Assembly (NCBI GenBank): GCA_963210315.1
Contig: OY723256.1
Span: 1,488,001 to 1,552,000, forward strand
Length of the DNA stretch: 64,000 bases
Reading direction: 5' to 3'
From: Rhynchopus euleeides
Lineage: Eukaryota > Euglenozoa > Diplonemea > Diplonemida > Diplonemidae
The notes beneath the pieces were generated by a model, which was not told where the DNA came from, did not search any database, and was given only the letters and a program-made list of their open reading frames with translations. Every line of letters begins with the position of its first letter. Position 1 is the stretch's first letter. Shown one piece after another: positions 53,489 to 61,894 of this stretch. The position numbers and the translations under genes are program-made.

Positions 53489-54492
53489 CCTTCCCCCTAG
53501 GCTCCCTATACACATACGGCGGGGCGGGGGGGGGTGGGGGGCGGGAGTGCCGCGGGGGGTGCCGCAGCTGGCTGGGTGCATACCTTGGCCCAGAGGACCA
53601 TCATCCCTGCCGGTTGCTGAGGGGCCTGCCTCGGCAGGCATGGCCTGACAAGGCCTGCCCTCTTGTCCCTGCCGCCTGGGTGGAGCACTCTCTTCTTATC
53701 CCTCGAGCTCACAGAGGGGCAGGGTGAGAAAAATGCGCAGAATTCTGTGCGGACGGCAGGCAGGTGTTTTCTCGGCTCGCTACACATTCACAAAGGAAGG
53801 TGCATCGATCGATGCGGCCCCAGATGATGGTGTTTGATTTTTTTTCTCTTCTTTGGGCCCATCGGGGCCGGCTTTGGCTGTAGTCTCAGCGTCATAGAGC
53901 GTGGCGGGGTTGAGTGGGCTTTGCTCAGCAAAACAATATGGAACGCCCTTCTTCTGCAAAAAAATATACGGGGGTGGGGGGTGGGGGCAGGAATGGCTTC
54001 GTCCTCCAACAGTTCTCTTATACCACACTGGAGCCGGCCAGGCAAATGCCAACCCACCAAACTGTCCCCCCCCTTCCTTTTTTGCTGTGTGTGTGCGGTT
54101 CTCCTCGGAGACTCCTTTCCCCCCTCACCCCCCCGCCCACCAAATTTTTTTTGCTAGAGACAAAGAGCGCGCCCATTTTCTTTTCCGCCAAGAGAAAGAG
54201 GAGGTAGAGATGGCAGGGCCTACCCCACCCCCGCCCTTCCCCCACCACAACCTGCATAACGGGTGAATGGAGATCATCCTTGTGATTCCTTTTACTTCAC
54301 GGTGGCCTAGTCAGGGTTTGATCAGGTGGTTGATCAGGCCATAATTGACCGGGGGGGGGTTGCAGCTCATTTTTACCCTGTACCCCTGGTCATGACCAGG
54401 GAGACAGGAGACCCTGCTTTTCGAATTGCCTCCTTCTGCTCTGCAGCGACACTGCAGCGCCAACTGCACAGGTTCCTCAGTTTGACGACGGA
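53489..54492. other. Intergenic, no gene seen
   Basis: Contains G-rich and C-rich runs and, at 54251-54300, a motif related to copies at 29697 and 29847. No supported gene on either strand. Confidence 0.5.
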
Positions 54493-57054
54493 ATGGCAGG
54501 CGGAGGTGGATCGGTTGTGACGGATGGGCGCATGCTGGCGTCGATATACCAATATCTCACGGAGGGCGAGGTGCTGGTTGCACGCCGTGTGTGCGCTGCA
54601 TGGGATGACGCTGCTGCAAGCGAGGCCTACTGGGGCATGCGCTGCCAGCGTGACGGGGTGGGTTGCATCAAACCTGCAGGCTGCGTCGGCAACGAGGACT
54701 TCTACAAACAGTTTGGCGCCCTCAACACAAACCCTGCTGCGGAGGGACCCCGCGTCGCCACCGTCGACTGGCTCATGTGGTACGACACCTTTGAGCAGCG
54801 CTGGTTCCTCAACGACGACCTGGTCAGCCACCTGGCACGCGCCTCGCGCAGCCCCTCCCCCGTGTCGGTGGTGACGGCCTTCCCCTCCTCTGCAGCACGC
54901 CAGCCCCTGCATGACGCCGCGCGGTTCCTCAACGCCTGCCTCCGCGCCTCGTCGGGAGGCTTTGTCACAGAGGAGGTGCTGGCATACAAGGGCACCCCCA
55001 CAGAGATGCACGAGGGCCGTGTGGGCATCCAGATGTGGTCGCAGCCGGCAAGCCTGGAGAACGGCAGCACTGCACTGCTGCTGCTGCCGCGCGGCGCAAC
55101 GCTGGACGGGGTGCGGCGTGGCTTCCCTGCTGCAGAGCAGGCCGAGGCAGCAGAGGTGGTGCACGCCCTGCAGGCGTTGGTGTTCGCTACCAGCTCCACC
55201 CTCCTCGTGTTCGACGACGACATGCCCCGCACCGAGGGAGCTCCAGATGTGGCGGAGTGGTGGCAGCGTGTGGTGCCACGCGGCTGCGCCGCCAGCGGCG
55301 AAACCTTCATCAGCGACGACCTGCGCGCCCAGCTGGAGGCACCCCTCGGAAGCGACCCGAGCCCAGACGTGGTGGACTACCTGCAACGCATGTCGCGCAG
55401 CCTCTTCGCATGCGAGACCACCGTGAAGGGGCCACGGCTGCATGTCGTGTCACGCTCCGACAATGTGTGCCTTCCTGAACTGAGGCCCGACGCGCAGGGT
55501 GATGGCAGTGCCCTCTCTGTGCGCACCGCAGCAGGGGTCGCGTCGTGGCTGGCGTATTTCTCGGAGCTGGCCTTCCTGCCGCTGGGCAAGGTGGAGGCAC
55601 TGGCGGAGGATGTGTTCGGCCTGGGCAGCGCGGGGTGGGGTGCGAAGACCAGCCTGCTGCGCATGGGTGCCCTGTGGCACGACATGGCGTGCCTCACCGT
55701 GACCCTGCCGCATCACCTCTGCGTGCTGACCAGCTGTGTGGCGGGCATGAACGAGGCCAGCCAGCAGGCGGGCGGGGCAGGGTCCTCGCTCCACGCCATG
55801 AAGCAGCTGCTGGTGTCGCAGGAGTTTGGCGAGAAGCTGGCAGGGCAGCTCCTCATCACACAGATCGACACCCTGTGCGACTTCTACAAAGAGGCGGTGA
55901 CGGTGGAGCTGGACAACGCCTCTAAAGTGGTGGATGACATGGCGCATCGCGGGCAGACGTCGGAGCCGCCTGCGGATGTGGCAGCACCGCTGTGGGCAAT
56001 CGAGATCATCCAGTATCACGAGCAGCATTTCTTCACCGCGTGCAGGCGGCTGATGATGAGTGCTGCGGAGGCGGGCGTGGCGGCGCCACTCGCAGTGCGG
56101 CACTTCGAGGTGCTGAAGAACAAGATCTCGGAGCAGTTCCTCACCGCGTGGTGTGTCAACCAGCGCCGCAGCAAGGAGTTCTGCAAGGCGACGTTCAGCA
56201 TGGTCTTCAAAGTGTTTGCAGACAAATACCTCGCCCCCGAGGAGCAGGACGCCCCTGCCCCTGCTGGGGAGGAGGCAGGCGAGGTGGACCAGAAGACAGC
56301 CACCAAGGTGCTGAAGCGGTTCTACCAGACCTTCATGGACCTGCTGGATGAGTATGAGATCAAGGCGATCGGGACGCGCCGGGGCGACGTGATGCTGAGC
56401 CAGACAAAGGACCTGCTGCAGAGGATACAGGACAGCGCGGCAAACTCCAGCTCTGCAACCCCGTCGCACCCCATCCGTGCGCTGGGTGGGATGCGCCTGT
56501 CGGACCTGTCGCTAGCAGTGAGTGATATTAACGCCGAGGTGATGCGCCGCGTGCAAGGCCTGACGAAGGAGATGGAGACATCGCGCAACGAGCTGCAGAA
56601 GACCTGTGCCCTGTACACCAAGCTGCTGGGGATGCAGTTCAAAGAGCGCATCGCAGCATGCCGCCACCGCATGTGGGACGAAGCGCAGGACGCCGTGCAG
56701 GCGCAGGGCGTTGCCCGCGTGCATCTCTTCCACACCGTGCTGGGCCTGGGGGCCCTCTCCGTGCCTGAGCTCGAAGAGTCTGTCGCCTGCTATTCCCTGT
56801 CGTGCCTCGATGCAAACCGTGCGGCGGAGAAGCAGGCATCCGAGGATGCCCATGCGTTCATCGCGACGCTCCCTGTGAGGGAGCGGCTGAGGTACCACCG
56901 CTTCGGCGTCATCACGGAGAACAGCACAAGCGGGGCCGCAAGCCCTGCGGCTTCCATCGCACGCCTCCACGAGCAGGCACACGTCGCCACAGGGAAGATA
57001 ACCACGAAGGCCAAATCCTTCTTCTCGCGCTTCAAAACATCGTCGCAGCGCTGA
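54493..57054 (+). CDS. Large helical protein with N-terminal F-box-like motif, 853 aa
   Basis: Single exon. Residues ~12-48 (MLASIYQYLTEGEVLVARRV then CAAWDDAAASEAYWGMRC) fit an F-box pattern: a helix, L.....L, R..C..W and W. F-box proteins recruit targets to SCF ubiquitin ligases through Skp1. The remaining ~800 residues are alpha-helical, with amphipathic segments (FLPLGKVEALAEDVFGLG, TQIDTLCDFYKEAVTVELDN, KVLKRFYQTFMDLLDEYEIK, VQGLTKEMETSRNELQKTCA) and a basic end (KITTKAKSFFSRFKTSSQR). No other domain is recognised. The start is the first in-frame ATG, 23 bases after a tcctcag acceptor-like site (54475-54481 region). Confidence 0.75.
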   Translation: MAGGGGSVVTDGRMLASIYQYLTEGEVLVARRVCAAWDDAAASEAYWGMRCQRDGVGCIKPAGCVGNEDFYKQFGALNTNPAAEGPRVATVDWLMWYDTFEQRWFLNDDLVSHLARASRSPSPVSVVTAFPSSAARQPLHDAARFLNACLRASSGGFVTEEVLAYKGTPTEMHEGRVGIQMWSQPASLENGSTALLLLPRGATLDGVRRGFPAAEQAEAAEVVHALQALVFATSSTLLVFDDDMPRTEGAPDVAEWWQRVVPRGCAASGETFISDDLRAQLEAPLGSDPSPDVVDYLQRMSRSLFACETTVKGPRLHVVSRSDNVCLPELRPDAQGDGSALSVRTAAGVASWLAYFSELAFLPLGKVEALAEDVFGLGSAGWGAKTSLLRMGALWHDMACLTVTLPHHLCVLTSCVAGMNEASQQAGGAGSSLHAMKQLLVSQEFGEKLAGQLLITQIDTLCDFYKEAVTVELDNASKVVDDMAHRGQTSEPPADVAAPLWAIEIIQYHEQHFFTACRRLMMSAAEAGVAAPLAVRHFEVLKNKISEQFLTAWCVNQRRSKEFCKATFSMVFKVFADKYLAPEEQDAPAPAGEEAGEVDQKTATKVLKRFYQTFMDLLDEYEIKAIGTRRGDVMLSQTKDLLQRIQDSAANSSSATPSHPIRALGGMRLSDLSLAVSDINAEVMRRVQGLTKEMETSRNELQKTCALYTKLLGMQFKERIAACRHRMWDEAQDAVQAQGVARVHLFHTVLGLGALSVPELEESVACYSLSCLDANRAAEKQASEDAHAFIATLPVRERLRYHRFGVITENSTSGAASPAASIARLHEQAHVATGKITTKAKSFFSRFKTSSQR

Positions 57055-57992
57055 TCGGTATCCCTTTTTTTGGTTCCTCCCACGGGCCTGTGTCCGGGGG
57101 GCGGGGGAGGGCTCGTTTCCCACCCCCTTCCCTCTGGGCACTCTCTGGGCAGGCCTGCCCTTTGCCCCAGCACAGCCACATAGAGCCGAACACACGTGGC
57201 CTGTGTCTTCTTCCCCCCCCCCCCACAACATAACCCCCTCCTCGCACCCCCATCTGCTGTTTTCCGCTATCCTCCGCAAGCCAACAAAAAGAGCCGGGTT
57301 TTGCTATTCCGAGAGAGGGCTGTCCGTTATTTGTTTTCCCCTGCGCCTCCCCGGTTGTGTGTATGACGTTGCCGGTGTGGGGGGTGGGTGGGGTGTGTGT
57401 GTGTGTGTGTTTGTGTGTTTTTCGTTATTCCGGAGCTGTTCTGGGTAGTTTGGTGCGGTGCCTCCTGGATGAATAGCTGCTCAAAAGCAAAATCGCAGAG
57501 AGAGAGAAAGGGAGAGAGCGAGGGTGTTCAAACACCCCGTGGGTGCCTTGCCCCTCAAAGAGGTGGCGGCTGCTTTATTCCGGGTGTTCGGAATTATCCA
57601 GTGCAGTGGGGCAGTCTGGCTGAATACCGCTCAAACCACTCGTGGATGCCCAAGGAGGGCACAGCCCGGTGGCGTTCTGTTTTTTTGTCTTATTGTCTGT
57701 GTCCGTATACCCTCTGCTGGGACATCCCCCCAACCCCTTCTTCTGCCGAATCCCAGACTCTAGCCAAGACTGCACAACGCCTTGCCCACGTGCCCACCCA
57801 ACCTAGCTGGTGGGTCGTGGGTGTGCCGCAGTCCTTTCTATGGGTGGTATGCACCGATGGGGTTCTCCGAGCGCACGCGACTGCAAGCTGTTTGGCCCCG
57901 ACTCCGCAACCCATCCAGTTGTGTTCTGTAAAGTTGCACCCACACCACACACGACACGTTGACAGGAGAGGCAGCTGCGAACGCCTGCTGCA
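57055..57992. other. Intergenic, no gene seen
   Basis: Spacer with poly-C (57212-57221), a short GT run (57393-57410) and a GA-rich stretch near 57497-57520. No supported gene. Confidence 0.55.
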
Positions 57993-59553
57993 ATGCCAAG
58001 CTTTGAGGCGAAAGAAAATGGAGACCTGAACCAGTACTGGTTTGGGCCGAACACGATTGATGCATTCGTGAACGAGATCGAGGCGCAGAGTGTGCAGGGG
58101 GCAGCATTCCTGTCGTCGCCGTCTCTGTACTTCTCCCTGCGCGATGAGGCGCTGAAGGCGAAGAGCAAGGTCTTCGAGTTCGACAAGCAGTGGGAGTCGG
58201 ACCCGGGCTTCGTCTTCTACGACTACAACAAGCCTGACCAGGTCAGCATCGCCCTGTTCGGGCAGTTCGACATGGTCGTGATCGACCCACCCTTCATCAC
58301 GGAGGAGTGCTGGCGCAGCTACACGGAGACGGCACGCCTCCTGCTGTGCCCGGGTGGGAAGCTGATCTGCACCACCATCGTGGAGAACGAGGGCATCATG
58401 CAGGAGCTGCTGGGGTGCACGCCCGTGACCTTCCGCCCGTCCATCCCCAACCTGGTGTACCAATACAACACCTACACGTCGTACCACCCCACGCGCTTCC
58501 TCGATGTGGTCAACCCTGAGATCGCTGCGGATGACGCGAACCCTGCAAAGGAGATCCAGCGTTCCATGCTTGAGTCGCGCGAGCAGTTCATCAGCATGGC
58601 GCAGAACCGCCCGGGCAGGGAACACGAGGCACCCATCCCCGTGCACCGTGCCATGAAGAACACGTGGGACCACGTGCCGGAGGGGCTGCAGGAGTTCCCC
58701 TCGGAGCAGCCCGAGGCAAAGCCTGTGTCGTACGGCCCGGAGCACGACGCCACGGTGGAGAGGCGCGCGAAGATCGGAGAGGCCAGCAAGCTGATCGACC
58801 GCTCCTGCCGCCCCCTCGACAAGATCTGGCGCGAGAAGAAGGCCCTGGCCAAGCTGGAGTCCGCCACAGGCGAGGATGCCGAGGCCAAGAGGAAGAAGCA
58901 CACGCAGGAGCTGGAGCGTGCGTTCGAGACGAACCGCTCGGACCTGGCAGAGCTGCGTGTCTTCCTGGAGGTGTTCCCCGAGAGGTGTGCCGCCACGGCT
59001 TGTTTTGCAGACAGGTGATTCTGTGTTACGGCGGTGAGCCAAGCTGGGCCATTGCAGAGTGCCGTCTCACTTTGGTCATGTGGTGAAAACACCACCCATG
59101 TTCTGCCTTGGCTTGCGTGTGTTGTTTATACTGTGTAATCCACACCACAACCCGACACAGGGAGCACGGTTCAGTGGGCGCAATTGTGGAGGCAGCAGTC
59201 GAGCTGCTTTCATGCGGCGACACGGTCACCGAGGAGGACTTCAAGAAGATCGGGCCTGATGTGCTGCAGAAGTTCAAGGTTTGTCATTATGCCGATTGCC
59301 ATTTTATGTTGCTGAGGGGGAGGAATGGATGCAGGAACGCCCTGCCAGCAGGCGGCTGGCGAATCCAAGACATGCAAAAAACTTCCGCAGCCTGCCTTCC
59401 AAAAAATCTGGACATTGGAAATCACACAGGGCCACACAGATGCCCACCCACCCCCACAACCACATCCACCCTGCACAGTCCCCGCTGTTCAACCACCAGA
59501 AGGCACTGCTGGTGAAGATCAAGGAGCTGAAGAAGCAGGTGCAGGCAGCGTGA
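57993..59553 (+). CDS. EEF1AKMT1: EEF1AKMT1/EFM5-type lysine methyltransferase with helical C-terminal extension, 3 exons, 394 aa
   Basis: Members of this family (once called N6AMT2) trimethylate a lysine of translation elongation factor 1A using S-adenosylmethionine. Exons are 57993-58984, 59161-59278 and 59479-59553 (phases 2 and 0; donors GTGTGC and GTTTGT; acceptors CACAG). Conserved marks are LNQYWFGPNTI (12-22), AAFLSSPSLYFSL (37-49), FEFDKQW, PGFVFYDYNKP (71-81), and the catalytic-pocket DPPF (98-101) inside DMVVIDPPFITEECW. CPGGKLICTT and QELLGCTP follow in the family order. The domain ends near residue 165. The extra ~230 residues are charged and helical (AKRKKHTQELERAFETNRSD, TVTEEDFKKIGPDVLQKFK, LLVKIKELKKQVQAA) and are absent from the yeast and animal enzymes (~215-250 aa). 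Confidence 0.92.
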
Positions 59554-60227
59554 TTCTGAGGAGCTTCACCACAGCCCAGTCTATCCGTTAACCCTAGCCT
59601 TTGCAGCGCTGAGCCTTGTGATCGGGCACCGACACGACAACGGCCGTGGCGTAGCATGTGATGCACGACGGGCCGACGTCTCTTCGGATCAGCCGTGCCT
59701 AGATCCTTGACTGGCTGCCCTATATTTCAGGATCTGCAATGGATCGTGTATTAGCGGAGGTCTCGCCACACAGCCCTTCACCCTGCACAACAAAGGGCGG
59801 GCAAGGCGCGACCCCCCCCCCCCCCCTTCAAATCTCATTGTGCTTCTTCTTTTTGTGCCCTTTCTCATGATATGGTAGAGACGATTGGAGACATGGATTA
59901 ACAGCGTTGCTCCTCCATCCCCCCTCCACCACACACTGCCATCTTGCCCCCCTTATTCAAGCGCGCATGTCAGACTACAGACTACACCTTTTTGGGCGGG
60001 GTATAAAGCGGGGGTGGGTACCCCCGCTCAGTGGGGGACTAAAAAGCGTGACTGACCCCCGCTCCGGGGGGCGGGGTCCCCCGTGCGGATAAGATGCAAC
60101 TCGGGAGTCAAGGGAATACGACACTCATGTCTTTATATTTATCTCATATATATCCGACTGTCGACACCCCCCGGAGGACTCAATCACACCATACCCCACC
60201 ACACCGTCAGCTGATTGAGGGTGTGGT
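59554..60227. other. Intergenic, no gene seen apart from a direct repeat
   Basis: Contains a C-run (59812-59826), GC-rich inverted segments around 60000-60085, and the first copy of a 38-bp direct repeat. No supported gene. Confidence 0.5.
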
Positions 60228-60345
60228 ATGAGGGTTCTATCCAACAAGGATATCAAGGCGGCACTTTCAAAGTCCTGCCAAGGACAGCGCCACGTGGGTG
60301 TGTGCTTCCCCCGGAGGACTCAATCACACCATACCCCACCACACC
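60167..60345. repeat. 38-bp direct repeat, copies 141 bp apart
   Basis: CCCCCGGAGGACTCAATCAC followed by accataccccaccacacc occurs at about 60168-60205 and again at 60309-60346. The copies bracket the candidate first exon of the next gene; the second copy abuts the left end of F2. Confidence 0.85.
60228..60297 (+). CDS. Candidate first exon of the Ser/Pro-rich gene
   Basis: ATG 60228 opens 23 codons (MRVLSNKDIKAALSKSCQGQ...) and ends in phase 1 at a GTGTGT donor that fits the local consensus. Joining to the only AG upstream of 61895 (cctcgcag, ending 61859) keeps the frame and reads into the long frame below through a Pro-rich stretch. F2 would then lie in this gene's first intron, as F1 does in the other gene. 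The alternative is that 61895 is the true start. Confidence 0.35.
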
Positions 60346-60354
60346 ACACCACCA

Positions 60355-61849
60355 CACGGTGGGATCTTGTAAATTTTACATGTAAAAATACTGATTTTTA
60401 CATGTATTATACATGTATAATACTTGCATGTCAACTATTATACATGTATAATACATGTATATGCCTGAAATATACATGTAAAATACATGTATATCAAGTA
60501 AAAATACATGTATAATAGTTGCATGTCAACTATTATACATGTATTTTTACTTGATATACCGTAAACGGAAAAAGGGTGGACCGTAAAAATGTTCCAAGTT
60601 CCCAAAAAAAGGCCAAACGTTCCATCTTTTTTACGGTCCACCATTTATTGGGACTGAATATGGAAAAGACAATGCGTTTTTCGCCCGCGGGCTGGTGGGT
60701 TGCGGGGCGCGGACTGCGGCCTCCACGCCGCAGACACCCACACGTAGGCCTCCCGACCTCCCAGCTTTGGACCCTCCCTCCACCACCGCAACCAACACCA
60801 GCAAGAGAAGCAAGTCCTCCCTGCGTGTGGAAAAGGCACGATCTCACCTCGAGACTCACCCACCACCACACCTCGAGAAGTGTAGTACCATGCAAGGAGC
60901 ATTCCGGTAGAAGTAAAAGTAGAACCTGCTGCACGAGCCCACAAAAGCAGCCACAGTACGGCAGGGCGCGCAGACAGAAGCTGAGACCACCGGGCTCCCT
61001 CCAGATGTAAATTCGTGAATCAGTGCCCGAAAAATTCAGGGAAATCGTACTCCTTTAGTGTAGTACACCCTGCAGTAACTGTGGGAGAACAGTTCCCGGA
61101 CGATGGTGAGTGCACACTCTGTGCTGAGGCCCTGTGGTGTTAATCCTGCAGCTTCAGCCGTACGATTTCCTTGGTTCCTTCGCGACTTCGTCGCGAAGGA
61201 ACTCGTAAAAAAAACCGCCAAGTCCACGATCCCAACCGTAAAATAGGTGGACCGTAAAAATGTTCCAAGTTCCGGAAAAATCCCATTTGTTCCATCTTTT
61301 TTACGGTCCACCTATAGTACGGTTCACCTTTATTACGGTCCACAATATTTCCGTTTACGGTACATGTATTTTACATGTATATTTCATGCATTTACATGTA
61401 TTTTACATGTATAATACTTGTCATGCAAGTATTATACATGTAAAATACTTGCATGACAAGTAAAATACTTGCATGCAAGTAAAATACATGTATTTTACTT
61501 GCATGCAAGTATTTTACTTGTCATGCAAGTATTATACATGTATTTTACTTGTCGTGCAAGTATTTTACATGTATAATACTTGCATGACAAGTATTATACA
61601 TGTAAAATACATGTAAATGCATGAAATATACATGTAAAATACATGTATATCAAGTAAAAATACATGTATAATAGTTGACATGCAACTATTATACATGTAT
61701 TTTTGCTTGATATACATGTATTTTACATGTATATTTCAGGCATATACATGTATTATACATGTATAATAGTTGACATGCAAGTATTATACATGTATAATAC
61801 ATGTAAAAATCGGTATTTTTACATGTAAAATTTACAAGATCCCACCGTG
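60355..61849. mobile_element. F2: second copy of fold-back element F, containing L
   Basis: The ends CACGGTGGGATCTTGTAAAT (60355) and inverted partner (61849) are flanked by CA on both sides. Subtracting L and its TA leaves 691 bp, the same as F1. The axis lies between 61488 and 61489; the left arm is 330 bp and the right arm 361 bp, the mirror image of F1, so the two copies are inserted in opposite orientation. It lies 10 bp upstream of the AG that precedes the next coding region. Confidence 0.93.
60559..61360. mobile_element. L: 802-bp TIR element nested in F2, TA target
   Basis: The ends CCGTAAACGGAAA (60559) and TTTCCGTTTACGG (61360) are flanked by TA; the empty site ttgatatacatgtatttta is present elsewhere in F copies. 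Near each end is a hairpin unit of the form GTGGACCGTAAAAATG...TTTTTTACGGTCCAC (60575-60641 and 61248-61310). The interior has no recognisable gene. Confidence 0.9.
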
Positions 61850-61894
61850 CACCTCGCAGCACCCCCCCCCCCCCCCACCCACCCCACTCCCGGG

